Assembly: GCA_025455065.1 (NCBI GenBank) | Contig: JALONG010000004.1 | Span: 150,690 to 198,791, forward strand | DNA from: Candidatus Kapaibacterium sp. | GTDB lineage: Bacteria > Bacteroidota > Ignavibacteria > Kapaibacteriales > UBA4661 | Direction of reading: 5' to 3' | Length of the DNA stretch: 48,102 nt | Shown here: one piece after another, positions 8,776 through 19,149 of the stretch | How positions within the stretch are numbered: position 1 is the stretch's first letter | How the letters are laid out: each line of letters begins with the position of its first letter | Program-made: the position numbers and the translations under genes | The notes under the pieces: model-generated | Told to the model about the DNA's origin: nothing | The model's input: the letters and a program-made list of their open reading frames with translations, nothing else | The model's database searches: none

Positions 8776-9699
8776 ATGCAATCATTCAGTGTTATTGGTC
8801 TTGGAAAACTCGGTTTGTCCATTGCCGTCGGGCTTTCCACGCAAGGGCGCTTGGCGTGGACGATGAATCGCGGGCAAGAGCAGCGCAATGCAGCAAAGTT
8901 CCAACTGTCGCCGTCCTTGCCGATGTACAGTAGCATTGCGAACATTCCCAAGCCTAATTCCTGCATGATTCTTGCCATTGCCGATAATGCGATTGAAGAA
9001 GTCTCTGAAGCCGTCGCCGCGCACTTTGGTAGTGCATTGAACGATTTAGTTATCGTGCATTGCTCCGGTGCAAAAAACCGTTCCGCACTCGCCGCTTGCG
9101 AGGCGCAGGGCGCTATTACGATGAGTTTGCACCCCTACCAAACCTTTAGCATCGCCACGGCAAAAAATTTCAAGGACATAGTCTGGGGTGCAGAATACCC
9201 GCCCATAGAGCCGTTCCGCACGATTGCCGAGCAGTTTGCGCAAGATATGGTCTATACACTGGGTGGGAAACTCGTCCAACTTACCCCCAAAACCCTCGAA
9301 CACAAGCCCATCTATCACGCTTCGGCGGTTTTTGCGGCGAATTATCTGAACGCGCTTGTTGGTCTTGCCGCGCAGACCGCACAGGAAGCGGGTATTGACC
9401 CGAATGAATTTTTACCCCAGATTTTACGCCGTGCGCTGGAGAACTCTCTCGCGGGATTGAAGCAAATCGGCACAGGGAAATTCCCTTTGACCGGACCAAT
9501 TTCTCGCGGCGACACAGCAACGCTGCGTGAGCATTTGGCGCATTTCCGCTCTGCGCCTGATTCCGCCGACATCACTCGCCCCTATTGTCATTTGGGCATT
9601 GCGACTGCCGAATTTGCCTGCAAACAAGGTTTGATAACAGCCGCACAACGGCAGGAAATGATTCAACTCTTTGAAGAAGAACTCCGCTCTATTGCATAG
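8776..9699 (+). CDS. Rossmann-fold / DUF2520 oxidoreductase-like protein
   Basis: Protein of 307 residues with an N-terminal NAD(P)-binding fold (QSFSVIGLGKLGLSIA, a GxGxxG-type loop) and a C-terminal all-helical DUF2520 domain, the arrangement also seen in ProC-like reductases. Characteristic family stretches are VIVHCSGAKNRSALAA, ITMSLHPYQTF and HASAVFAANYLNALVGLA. The real substrate of the family is unknown to me. The ATG at 8776 is chosen because the dinucleotide motif starts within 10 residues; the open frame upstream codes an unlikely Cys/Trp-rich stretch. It is followed after 68 bases by the Anbu gene. Confidence 0.85.
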   Translation: MQSFSVIGLGKLGLSIAVGLSTQGRLAWTMNRGQEQRNAAKFQLSPSLPMYSSIANIPKPNSCMILAIADNAIEEVSEAVAAHFGSALNDLVIVHCSGAKNRSALAACEAQGAITMSLHPYQTFSIATAKNFKDIVWGAEYPPIEPFRTIAEQFAQDMVYTLGGKLVQLTPKTLEHKPIYHASAVFAANYLNALVGLAAQTAQEAGIDPNEFLPQILRRALENSLAGLKQIGTGKFPLTGPISRGDTATLREHLAHFRSAPDSADITRPYCHLGIATAEFACKQGLITAAQRQEMIQLFEEELRSIA

Positions 9700-9767
9700 C
9701 AGTTGCAGAGCAGTACTGTCTGCTTGACCCGATAAACACTCTTCTCTCGCCCCTTTCACCGCACACT

Positions 9768-10556
9768 ATGACCTTTTGTCTCGGCATCAAAGTAAAAGAC
9801 GGTTTAATCGGTGTAGCCGATACCCGCATCACCACAGGCGCGGAGTGCATTACCGCCAAAAAAGTGAGCCTGCACGAGTACGGACAATACCCGATGTTTC
9901 TGATGACTTCGGGCTTGCGCTCGGTGCGCGACAAGGCGCTCACCTACTTCAGCGAAGTCTTGGATGATGACGACAACCGTTTTGAAAAACTCTATCAAGC
10001 CGTCAATGAATTTGGCAAGCAAATACGCCGTGTGGCGGAGGAAGACGGGGAATCGCTCAAAAAAAGCGGGCTGGATTTCAACATTCATGCGCTTATCGGC
10101 GGACAGTTGGAGCGCGACAAAGAACACAAACTTTTTCTACTCTATCCCGAAGGAAATTGGGTGGAAATCGCCGAAGGTACGCCGTATCACATCATCGGCT
10201 CTGCGCGGTATGGCAAGCCCATTTTAGACCGCGCTTTGCGCTATGATTCCCCGATGGACTTTGCACTCAAAGTCGGTTTTCTGGCATTTGATGCCACATT
10301 CCAAAGCGCAACCGACGTTTCCTACCCGATTGATGTGGTGCTGTACCGCTTCAATACGCAATCCATGGTCGAGCATCGCTACGAAAAAGACGATTTCCGC
10401 GATGCTGCAAGCGCTTGGCAAGAGCATATCGTTCAGTCGGTTCATCATCTTCCTATGGGGCAGCTTGATTCCGTTTTTGCCAAAGCACTTGCTGTGCAGC
10501 AACGCCCTGAGCCGACACCGCCGCGCACAACCATTAGCCATAAACATTCCGCTTGA
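9768..10556 (+). CDS. Anbu-type proteasome-like Ntn hydrolase
   Basis: Belongs to the bacterial proteasome-beta relatives known as Anbu (BPH). After removal of Met1 the N-terminal nucleophile is Thr1 (MTFCLGIKVKDGLIGVADTRIT), with Asp17 in the position of the proteasomal catalytic Asp and Lys30/Lys31 close to the catalytic Lys. Later segments HALIGGQ and YHIIGSARYGKPILDRAL also fit. Length is 262 residues, slightly above a typical proteasome beta subunit. Anbu genes are often next to genes for a transglutaminase-like protein, a circularly permuted ATP-grasp protein and an alpha-E domain protein; none is here. Instead a large sensor kinase follows after 25 bases. The substrate is unknown. Confidence 0.85.
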   Translation: MTFCLGIKVKDGLIGVADTRITTGAECITAKKVSLHEYGQYPMFLMTSGLRSVRDKALTYFSEVLDDDDNRFEKLYQAVNEFGKQIRRVAEEDGESLKKSGLDFNIHALIGGQLERDKEHKLFLLYPEGNWVEIAEGTPYHIIGSARYGKPILDRALRYDSPMDFALKVGFLAFDATFQSATDVSYPIDVVLYRFNTQSMVEHRYEKDDFRDAASAWQEHIVQSVHHLPMGQLDSVFAKALAVQQRPEPTPPRTTISHKHSA

Positions 10557-10581
10557 CACACCAGCCCTCAAACCAGATTCT

Positions 10582-13500
10582 ATGCGCTTTCGCAGCATTG
10601 TCACCACACTTTTTGCGTTGTATGGTTTTGTAACCACAGCAACGATACATTCTGCTTTTTCGCAGCAGAAGCAAGGAACAGTGCTGTCCGCAAAGAAACC
10701 GAACGCTTTATCGGTACAACAACAGACGTTTCCTCTGGGCAAAATGATAACGGAAACAGCCCTCGCAACGCACTCTGAAGCGCTTCCCGCCAATATCCTA
10801 CAAGAATTTCATCTGGAACATTTCAGCAGCAAAGAAGGCTTTGCCAATGAAGAAGTAGTAGATATTCTCCAAGACAGGCACGGCTTTCTGTGGGTTTTAA
10901 CACTGGCAGCACTCTACCGCTACGACGGTCAAACCTTCAAACGGTATTCTCATAACAAGCAAGATTCTACCTCGCTTTTGCCGACATACTACACGGCACT
11001 GTGCGAGGACAGCAACGGCAGACTGTGGATAAGCGGCACACAAGGAATTCAGCGCTACAATTCACAGCGAGATTGCTTTGACCGTGTACGTTTGGGCGCA
11101 TCATCCTATTCGCTCCATACTCCGGCGGAAATCTATGCAATCGGCAACGATAGTGTAACCGGCAATCTTTGGCTTTGTATGAACGAGGAAGTATGGAACT
11201 TTAATACCGTAGAATCTCGTGTTATGCGCCGTTACAGTCTCCCTCAGCAGACCATTGAAGGCAAACACAACATCAACGCCATACACATTGAGCGCAATGG
11301 GCGTGTTTGGGTAACACGCTGGAATTCCGGCAACGTCTTTGTGCTGGACAATCCTTCACTGGAATTTCGCATCGGTGCGTCACTCCCCTTTGCAAACACC
11401 AATCCTGCGGTATTTGCCCACCAGGATTCGCTTTGGGTGGGTGTGGATAATGCCGTCATGCTTTGGAGCATCCGCGAACAACGTATTCTTGCGGCATACC
11501 CGCTCACACCGCGTTTTCAAGCAAGAAGCAGCATCCAGCAATCATCCTTTGTTTTAATTCGGCGTATTTGTCGGGATACTCAAGGGCGAATTTGGGTTGC
11601 AAGTTCAGACGGTGTTGCGATCATATACCCTCAAACCTCGCAAATACAAGCGTTTCGGCATAATTCCTTCGATGAGCGCAGTTTGACCACCAACGACATC
11701 AATGTCGTCTATCAAGACCGTTCGGGCGTGATGTGGATAGGCGAAACGGTCTATGGGCTGCACAAATACGCACCGTTGCAGTATAAATTCCGCCTCCACC
11801 GTAACAATCCTTTTAATGCGCAAACACTCAGCAGCAGCTATATTCGCGGCATCACCGAAGACCAGCAGGGAAATGTCTGGGTGGGAACGCAGTTTGGCGG
11901 ATTAAATATGCTTGACCGCAAAAGCGGCGCGTGGAAGCGCTTCCGCTATGATTCAACAAGCACGGGCAGCATTACTTCTGACCATGTTCGCGGTATCTAT
12001 TGCGACCGACGCGGCATACTTTGGGTGGCAGTCAGAGGTGGCCTACTCTGTACGCTTGACACAAAGCGCCCCGAACGTGGCTTTGTACCACAAAATTTCA
12101 TCAAAAACGGTATTCATGCGGAGTGCTTTTATGAAGACCGCTCCGGTGCGCTTTGGATAAGCACATCCACGAGCGAACCCCTCTTGTACAGGCTTTCGGC
12201 AGACCGCACAACAGTAGAAGAAGTCCACTCTTCACGCCAATTCCCCGGCATAGTAGCCGGCGCACAAAGCATCATTGAAGATAGGCGCGGCAGAATTTGG
12301 ATTGGTTCTATCAACGGGCTGATGTTCTACGCCCCTGAACACAAGGTAATACGGCAATTTCAGCCGAATATCAATGATTCTACGGCACTTCCACACTCGT
12401 TTGTAACATACATCACTGAAACACGCTCCGGCGACATTTGGATTGCCACAAAAGGCGGCGGTATCTGCAAATTTTTACCCGAAACCGAATCGTTTGCCAA
12501 AATCGGCACAGCAGACGGACTACCGCATGAAAATTGCTACGGCATCCTCGAAGATGCGCAAGGCGAATTGTGGATTAGTTCCGATAACGGCATTTGTGCC
12601 TACTCTCCCACAACCAAGACTGTGCGCCGCTTTGGGGTTGAAGACGGCTTGCAGGGAACAGAATTTAACCGTTTGGCGGTATTCCAAAGCAAACGTGGTG
12701 AAATCTTCTTTGGTGGCGTGGATGGACTGAACAGCTTTTTTCCAAGCAATATTCGGTTAAACGGCATGGCACCGAAGCCGATTGTGGCAAGAGTTCAATC
12801 CTTGTCAGGCACGATGCTTGCTGATATTATCGCACTTTCCGGTCGTTCTGACGTAGAAATTCCACCGCAAACCGATATTTCCCTCCACTTTGCAGCGCTA
12901 GAATATACTCAACCAAAGAAAAATCTGTATTCGTGGCAATTAGATGGTTTCGATACTTCATGGTCAGCCCCAACAAGCACTCCTGAAGCCATTTACAGCC
13001 ACCTCGCACCGGGCGAATACCTTCTCCGATTGCGCGTTGCCAATGCCGATGGTGTTTGGAGCCGCACAGAGTCTATGCTCAAACTCATCGTTGTTCCTGC
13101 TTGGTGGCAGCGTTGGTCTGTGCGAGTGGCTCTGGTGCTTGCTTTAGCAGGAGTGATACTGCTTATTGTGCGCTGGCGAGTGCGAAGAATCGAAGTTCGC
13201 GCCAAAGAACTGCAAACACTGGTGGACACTCGCACGATGGAGATAATTCAGGCGAATCAAGAACTACAAACAACAAACGAACAGCTTTCTACGCTGAACA
13301 GAGAAATGCAGGAAGTGATGGGCATTGTCTCGCATGACCTCAAGAACCCTATTTCTGCGGTCATGGGCTTTGTAGATGTCTTGCAGCAATCGGACAGTTT
13401 TCAGCTAAACAATGAGCAGACGCAAGAAATTCTCACCCAAATTTCCACAACCGGTGAGCGCATGATGACGATGCTCAAAAATTTGCTGGATATGAATGCC

Positions 13501-14049
13501 TTAGAATCCGGCACGATAGTCAGCAGAAATATCCCCATGAACGTTAATACGATTGCACGGGCAGTTGTGGACGAATACCGCCCGCGTGCTGCTGTGAAAG
13601 ACATCACACTACACTTTATCGAAGTCCAACATGATTTGATATTGGCGGATGAAATGATGATATATCAGGTTTTGGCGAATATCGTCTCTAACGCTGTCAA
13701 ATACTCGCCTACGGGCAAAAATATCTGGGTTCGCATGAGCAACAGAGACGAAGCAGGGCAAGTTATGGTGCGCTTTAGCGTCAAAGATGAAGGTCCCGGA
13801 ATTTCTGCAAGCGACCAAACAAAACTTTTCGCTCGCTTTTCCAAACTTTCTGCACGGCCAACCGCCGGCGAAGATTCGACAGGCTTGGGATTGTTTATCG
13901 TCAAAAAGATGGTGGCTTCGATGAACGGCAAGGTTTGGTGCGAATCTGAACTTGGTCACGGCGCAAAATTTATCGTCGAATTTCCCCTGCAACCGGACGA
14001 GTTGTTACAAACATATCGTAGCAAGGCGCTATTACACTTTGGTCTGTAA
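10582..14049 (+). CDS. Propeller-sensor histidine kinase (reg_prop, Y_Y_Y, HisKA, HATPase)
   Basis: A 1155-residue membrane sensor kinase. After a signal peptide (ending near HSAFSQ) there are many two-component-regulator propeller repeats of the type DRxGxLWVG (for example DRHGFLWVLTLAALYRYDG, DRSGVMWIGE, DRRGRIWIGS) over roughly residues 90-720, then a Y_Y_Y Ig-like domain (about 770-835), one membrane helix (about 840-865), a coiled coil, a HisKA domain with phospho-acceptor His918 in IVSHDLKNP, and an HATPase with N box NIVSNAVKYSP, G1 DEGPGIS and G2 GLGLFIVKK. The receiver and AraC-type domains found in hybrid HTCS regulators are absent, so it needs a separate partner. The ATG at 10582 starts the signal peptide. 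The 3' end overlaps the opposing fau gene by 80 bases. Confidence 0.92.
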   Translation: MRFRSIVTTLFALYGFVTTATIHSAFSQQKQGTVLSAKKPNALSVQQQTFPLGKMITETALATHSEALPANILQEFHLEHFSSKEGFANEEVVDILQDRHGFLWVLTLAALYRYDGQTFKRYSHNKQDSTSLLPTYYTALCEDSNGRLWISGTQGIQRYNSQRDCFDRVRLGASSYSLHTPAEIYAIGNDSVTGNLWLCMNEEVWNFNTVESRVMRRYSLPQQTIEGKHNINAIHIERNGRVWVTRWNSGNVFVLDNPSLEFRIGASLPFANTNPAVFAHQDSLWVGVDNAVMLWSIREQRILAAYPLTPRFQARSSIQQSSFVLIRRICRDTQGRIWVASSDGVAIIYPQTSQIQAFRHNSFDERSLTTNDINVVYQDRSGVMWIGETVYGLHKYAPLQYKFRLHRNNPFNAQTLSSSYIRGITEDQQGNVWVGTQFGGLNMLDRKSGAWKRFRYDSTSTGSITSDHVRGIYCDRRGILWVAVRGGLLCTLDTKRPERGFVPQNFIKNGIHAECFYEDRSGALWISTSTSEPLLYRLSADRTTVEEVHSSRQFPGIVAGAQSIIEDRRGRIWIGSINGLMFYAPEHKVIRQFQPNINDSTALPHSFVTYITETRSGDIWIATKGGGICKFLPETESFAKIGTADGLPHENCYGILEDAQGELWISSDNGICAYSPTTKTVRRFGVEDGLQGTEFNRLAVFQSKRGEIFFGGVDGLNSFFPSNIRLNGMAPKPIVARVQSLSGTMLADIIALSGRSDVEIPPQTDISLHFAALEYTQPKKNLYSWQLDGFDTSWSAPTSTPEAIYSHLAPGEYLLRLRVANADGVWSRTESMLKLIVVPAWWQRWSVRVALVLALAGVILLIVRWRVRRIEVRAKELQTLVDTRTMEIIQANQELQTTNEQLSTLNREMQEVMGIVSHDLKNPISAVMGFVDVLQQSDSFQLNNEQTQEILTQISTTGERMMTMLKNLLDMNALESGTIVSRNIPMNVNTIARAVVDEYRPRAAVKDITLHFIEVQHDLILADEMMIYQVLANIVSNAVKYSPTGKNIWVRMSNRDEAGQVMVRFSVKDEGPGISASDQTKLFARFSKLSARPTAGEDSTGLGLFIVKKMVASMNGKVWCESELGHGAKFIVEFPLQPDELLQTYRSKALLHFGL

Positions 14050-14623
14050 CAACGCAATCCAGCATAATATCGTGCTTTTCGGCATTTACTCCCCCCTCTA
14101 CAAACTGCACACTATATGCAAGCCCCACAAAAACAGGTCTTTGGGAGCGTTGCAGCAAAAACGTGCTTAAAAATCGGTCATAAAATCCGCCGCCATATCC
14201 AATACGATTCAGCGCGGCATCATACCCCAAAAGTGGCACAAACACACAATCTTCAGGCGTAAGCACAAGCACCGGCTCTTCACACCGACGCGACGTTTCC
14301 GGTGTTGGAATGGGAATACCGTATTTGTCCGTTGTAAAGCGGGTGTCGGGGAAAATTTCTGCGTGGTGCAGTGTTGTTCCTTGTTCGGGCGTAATCGGCA
14401 CTAGCACACGTTTCCCCTCGCGGAAAGCAGCCTCAATGAGCGCTTGTGTAGGTACTTCCGTTCCATTGGCACAGTAACAGTGAATCATCGAAGATTGTTT
14501 CCACCATTCGGCGGAGCGAATATAGTCAAGTATCCGCACAGCAGCATTTATGCGCTCTTCAGAGGAAAGCGCGGCACGGCGCTGTTTCAAGTGCTTGCGT
14601 AGTGAGTTTTTACCGGTGAACAT
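13970..14623 (-). CDS. fau: 5-formyltetrahydrofolate cyclo-ligase
   Basis: Converts 5-formyl-THF to 5,10-methenyl-THF with ATP. The 217-residue protein shows the family's basic N-terminus (KNSLRKHLKQRRAALSSEERINAA), YGIPIPTPE, and the signature VFVPLLGYDAALNRIGYGGGFYDRFL. It is the last gene of the leftward aguB-aguA-fau run, only 3 bases after the aguA stop. Its final 26 codons run antisense into the sensor-kinase gene; the family core ends at about EKHDIMLDCVVTD, so the overlap covers its last conserved stretch (HDIMLDCVVTD) and its tail. Confidence 0.93.
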   Translation of the reverse strand: MFTGKNSLRKHLKQRRAALSSEERINAAVRILDYIRSAEWWKQSSMIHCYCANGTEVPTQALIEAAFREGKRVLVPITPEQGTTLHHAEIFPDTRFTTDKYGIPIPTPETSRRCEEPVLVLTPEDCVFVPLLGYDAALNRIGYGGGFYDRFLSTFLLQRSQRPVFVGLAYSVQFVEGGVNAEKHDIMLDCVVTDQSVIAPCYDMFVTTRPVAGEIRR

Positions 14624-14626
14624 CGC

Positions 14627-15706
14627 TTATGCAGGTTCTTCATGCGTCAGGCAATGCAGCGTTCCCAAACCCCAAACCAAATCCACCGCGTGAATCCCGA
14701 TGACGGTGCGGTCGGGAAACAGTTCCGACAAGATTCCAAGCGCTTTGCGGTCGTTTGCATCGTTGAAGGTCGGCACGAGAACGGCGTGATTACAAATGTA
14801 AAAATTCGCATAACTCGCCGGAAGCCGCATCCCGTCAAAGACCACAGGCGAGGGCATCGGAAGCGGCACCATATCTATCTTGCTGCCGTTTTCGAGGTGC
14901 ATTCCTTCCAAGCGCTCACGATTTTCTTCCAAGACCCGGTAATTCGCGTCGTAAGGGTTGTCCTCCTGCACCAGCACTACCGTCGTAGGGTTCACAAAGC
15001 GACATAAATCGTCCACGTGTCCGTGCGTATCGTCGCCTGCAATGCCCTTGCCAAGCCAAAGAATGTTGCTCACGCCCAAATTATCTTTCAGTGCCTGTTC
15101 CATTTCTGCTTTGCCCATGCCTGGATTGCGCACCTGCACGTGCGGGTCGAGATAACATTCCTCTGTCGTCAAGAGCGTTCCCAAGCCGTTTACATCAATG
15201 CCGCCGCCTTCCAAGGCAACTTGCCGTTTGCCGAATGTTGCTTCCATGATGTGCCAGCCCGTCAAAGGACTGATGCGGTTTGCAAGGGCATTGTCGAATT
15301 GCCAATTATCGTATTTTGCCCAACCGTTAAAGGTAAATTTCACCGCCGCGTGTTCCGAAACAAGCCCCGAAGCGCTTGCGACGGTGCGTTTCACAAAGGC
15401 AGGGAGGCAATCCCGCATCCAACCTCGATTCATACGACATTGGAAGAACTCAACATTGTCCATGTCCGCACCAACTTTTGCCAGCACTAAACGCGCCTGC
15501 TCTTCGTGGCGCTCGTTATCAACGACAATGCGGGCTAGTTCGCCACCGCGAGTAATGGTGCGGACTATCTCGCCATAGACCCAACGAATGGGAACAAATT
15601 TGCCGGGCCAATCTTCGGAATTGAGGGGCCAGCCCAGCCATGTTGCTTTGTGGCGCTCCCATTCGGCAGGCATGGAGAAACCTTGTTGTGCGGGGGTTTG
15701 GTGCAT
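14627..15706 (-). CDS. aguA: Agmatine deiminase (peptidylarginine-deiminase family)
   Basis: Hydrolyses agmatine to N-carbamoylputrescine and ammonia in putrescine synthesis. The 359-residue protein has the start MPAEWERHKATWLGWP, the catalytic blocks MNRGWMRDCLPAFV and GDDTHGHVDDLCRFV, and the nucleophile Cys352 in GLGTLHCLTHEEPA at the extreme C-terminus. Two internal blocks, EGGGIDVNGLGTLLTTEECYL and NFYICNHAVLVPTFND, are standard. It sits between aguB (51 bases upstream) and fau (3 bases downstream), so the two agmatine steps are encoded together. The arginine decarboxylase that makes agmatine is not in the window. Confidence 0.95.
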   Translation of the reverse strand: MHQTPAQQGFSMPAEWERHKATWLGWPLNSEDWPGKFVPIRWVYGEIVRTITRGGELARIVVDNERHEEQARLVLAKVGADMDNVEFFQCRMNRGWMRDCLPAFVKRTVASASGLVSEHAAVKFTFNGWAKYDNWQFDNALANRISPLTGWHIMEATFGKRQVALEGGGIDVNGLGTLLTTEECYLDPHVQVRNPGMGKAEMEQALKDNLGVSNILWLGKGIAGDDTHGHVDDLCRFVNPTTVVLVQEDNPYDANYRVLEENRERLEGMHLENGSKIDMVPLPMPSPVVFDGMRLPASYANFYICNHAVLVPTFNDANDRKALGILSELFPDRTVIGIHAVDLVWGLGTLHCLTHEEPA

Positions 15707-15757
15707 GAACGTGGTGGTGAAAAATGTGCGAAAATTGCTTGAAATTGAGGGAAAAAC

Positions 15758-16645
<888 letters not shown>

Positions 16646-16716
16646 GGTAATTAGAGTAGAAATAGTAAGAAAGCAAGTATCAATGCGAGGAATAATGTAT
16701 AAATGTTGAATAGCTT

Positions 16717-17082
16717 TTACGCAATGTGGGGAAGTTTTCTTTGCCGAACGCCATTGGCATCAATAATCGTAAAATAGCCCTCAATATTGAGTTGCTGTTC
16801 TTGAATAAGCTCCAGCAAAATTTTTCCGGCTGATTCGGGTAATTGACCTTTGTATCGAAAATACACAACTGCCGGAGGCGGGACAAGACGGTATCGGAAA
16901 AGCAACTCGCCGTAATCACGGTCAAATGTCAAAATAACACGCTCTTCTTGAACAGCAATCCGTAAAACCTCTTCATCACTGATGCCGGGCATTTCTTCTT
17001 TGATGCTCTTAACCTGGCATGATGCTAATCGTAGAACACGAATGCTTGGGGCAGGAAAGTTCTCGTTGGCAAGTATTTTCAT
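16717..17082 (-). CDS. DUF5615 PIN-like toxin candidate
   Basis: Protein of 121 residues of the DUF5615 (PIN-like) family, usually the toxin or nuclease half of a pair with DUF433. The start MKILANENFPAPSIRVLR carries the conserved acidic position near the N-terminus, SDEEVLRIA follows, and ILTFDRDYGELLF holds the D-x-D pair expected of the PIN-like site. It starts 12 bases after the DUF433 gene on the same strand. Whether it is active is not known; all the expected acidic residues seem present. Confidence 0.8.
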   Translation of the reverse strand: MKILANENFPAPSIRVLRLASCQVKSIKEEMPGISDEEVLRIAVQEERVILTFDRDYGELLFRYRLVPPPAVVYFRYKGQLPESAGKILLELIQEQQLNIEGYFTIIDANGVRQRKLPHIA

Positions 17083-17094
17083 CGTTTCTTTTTA

Positions 17095-17334
17095 TCAGTG
17101 TTCGATTTCTAAAGGGAAATATAACTCTTCGCCAATACATTCTCGGAGGTACGCAAAAACTGCACGAATACTTGCTTCTGAAAGATGCGGATAGCTTTCT
17201 ATGATTGCTTCTTGCGACCAACCGCTTTCCAGCAATTCCAAGATAAGTTCAACAGAAATGCGCGTCCCTTTGATTGTTGGTTTACCAAGCAAAATTGCGG
17301 GGTCTGAGTGAATGTATAAGCGCCAATCAGTCAT
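17095..17334 (-). CDS. DUF433 antitoxin-like DNA-binding protein
   Basis: Small protein (79 residues) of the DUF433 family, with the hallmark HSDPAILLGKPTIKGTRISVELILELL followed by a helix-turn-helix stretch GWSQEAIIESYPHLSEASIRAVFAYL. DUF433 proteins are the likely antitoxin and autorepressor of DUF433/DUF5615 pairs; here the order is antitoxin first, toxin second, 12 bases apart. The 187-base gap to the right (17335-17521) holds no recognisable gene. Function is inferred from family and context. Confidence 0.85.
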   Translation of the reverse strand: MTDWRLYIHSDPAILLGKPTIKGTRISVELILELLESGWSQEAIIESYPHLSEASIRAVFAYLRECIGEELYFPLEIEH

Positions 17335-17521
17335 GGTAGCAGTTCTTCAAGTTGATAGAAAAAAAAATAAACTTACAAGCAAAGCACAAAATGCCGCGAT
17401 TTGAAGCCACTACTTTGGGCTTTTCACACGAGGATTGCCAATACTGCAACAAACCGCGAAAATACGCCTTCCACACAAGACGGACAAGTCAAATTTTGAT
17501 TATCGCAACGCCGCTCAAGGA

Positions 17522-19024
17522 TTATCGTTTTTTTGCAGAAGGCTTCGTGCTTGCAGAAGGCTTCGTGCTTGTAGGGCGCACCAATGCTGCACTCATCAAT
17601 GCCTCAATTTCTTCCGCTTTGCGGGGCAGCGCGGCAGAAACAATCACGGGTTCGCCGTCCGTAACAAGCACGTCATCTTCAATTCTCACGCCGATATTCC
17701 ACCATTTTTTATCACACGGACTACCTTCGGGGATGTAAATGCCCGGCTCACAGGTAAAAATCATATTCGGCTGAAAGGTAGCGTACGAGCCGGCATCGTG
17801 AACATCCAAGCCGATATAATGCACCGATCCGTGCGGGAAATACAGTTTGTAATCGTCGGGATTCGTAATAATGCCGAGTTTGAGCAATCCGGCGCGAATA
17901 ATATCTACAGCGCGGCTATGCGGATAGCGCCAATCCACGCCTTTGCGGTATTCCTTGATAGCGGCTTCCTGTGCGGCATAGACGAGATTGTAGATTTCGC
18001 GCTGTTCGGGAGAAAATTTTCCGTTCACGGGAATTGTCCGCGTAATGTCCGCCGTATAGCCCAGAAACTCGGCTCCGCAGTCCATAAGCAGCACTTCACC
18101 CGCTTTTGCCTGACGACGGCTGGCGGTGTAATGCAGAATGCAGGAATTACCACCCGCGCCAACAATAGAGCCGTAGCCGACATCTTCCGCGCCAAGCCGC
18201 TTGAACGTGCCTTCCATAGCTGCTTCCACTTCGTATTCGTAGGCATCGGGCTTTGTGGCGGCGATTGCGGCGCGGTGTCCCTCCAGCGTGATTTCGATAG
18301 CTTTGCGCAAAATTCGCAGTTCGTCGGCATCTTTGATTTGCCGCAAATCAGCAAGCAAGCGCTTTTGCGAGCGAATAAGCGCCGAAGGAAATTGCTTTTG
18401 CAAGCGCAATCGCGCTTCGCGCTCCACATTGATAACGTCGCCCGAAAGCGGCTCTGTGACGTTTGGCGTGGGGAATGTGGTGATAAAAAGCGTGTCTCGC
18501 CGCAGCGTCGAATCTTCAGGCTGCATGAGCATTTTCAGCACAGAACCGAAGTTTACGCTTTCCAGCGCTTTGATGCCAAACATCGTGGCAGACCGCTCTG
18601 CGCCTATGATTGCGCCCGTCCACATTTCGCGGTTTGCCTCGCGTTGTTTGACAAACAGCAGCGCTTCGTGCCGAACACCGCTTGAATCCATGCTTTTCGG
18701 CAACATAACGCCGCCCGGAATCAACATCAAGCGTGCTTCCGGCTCAGGGAAACCACATAAATACAGGAAGTCGCTGCTTTGCCGATATTCAAAATTGACA
18801 TCATTTTGCCGATTGCGCACATCGGCTGCAACAAAGACAGCAAGCGACTTCGGGGACATTGTAGCCAAGACTTTTTGTCTGCGTTCTTGAAAACGGGAAA
18901 TCGGAATATCTTCCGCATGGCGTGGGGCAAGATAATATGCGGCATTTGCGGGTTGTGCAACAAGCGAGGGTGCGGCAAATACCGCCAGAAGCATGAGCGC
19001 TGCAAACAAGACTGGAATTTTCAT
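17522..19024 (-). CDS. pepP: Secreted M24 aminopeptidase P (Xaa-Pro aminopeptidase)
   Basis: A metallo-aminopeptidase that removes the first residue before proline. The 500-residue protein begins with a signal peptide (MKIPVLFAALMLLAVFAAPS, then VAQPANAA), so it is exported. The aminopeptidase P N-terminal domain (SDFLYLCGFPEPEARLML) leads to the M24 pita-bread domain with the metal-ligand blocks LLMDCGAEFLGYTADITRTIP, FPHGSVHYIGLDVHDAG, FTCEPGIYIP and GVRIEDDVLV (Asp, Asp, His, Glu, Glu). It ends in a short Ser/Thr/Lys tail with a duplicated TKPSA unit coded by a 17-18 base direct repeat. The ATG at 19022-19024 is chosen for the signal peptide. It diverges from nadK. Confidence 0.92.
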   Translation of the reverse strand: MKIPVLFAALMLLAVFAAPSLVAQPANAAYYLAPRHAEDIPISRFQERRQKVLATMSPKSLAVFVAADVRNRQNDVNFEYRQSSDFLYLCGFPEPEARLMLIPGGVMLPKSMDSSGVRHEALLFVKQREANREMWTGAIIGAERSATMFGIKALESVNFGSVLKMLMQPEDSTLRRDTLFITTFPTPNVTEPLSGDVINVEREARLRLQKQFPSALIRSQKRLLADLRQIKDADELRILRKAIEITLEGHRAAIAATKPDAYEYEVEAAMEGTFKRLGAEDVGYGSIVGAGGNSCILHYTASRRQAKAGEVLLMDCGAEFLGYTADITRTIPVNGKFSPEQREIYNLVYAAQEAAIKEYRKGVDWRYPHSRAVDIIRAGLLKLGIITNPDDYKLYFPHGSVHYIGLDVHDAGSYATFQPNMIFTCEPGIYIPEGSPCDKKWWNIGVRIEDDVLVTDGEPVIVSAALPRKAEEIEALMSAALVRPTSTKPSASTKPSAKKR

Positions 19025-19149
19025 GGTTTTTGTGTATTTTGAGGCGTTTTCCGCAAACTTGGGCGGTAAGAAATTGTTGTCGCCAAAAATTACAACAAGC
19101 GCGTCATTTGAACAAAGCATTTACGCAACGAAGTTGTTGCTCCCACATT

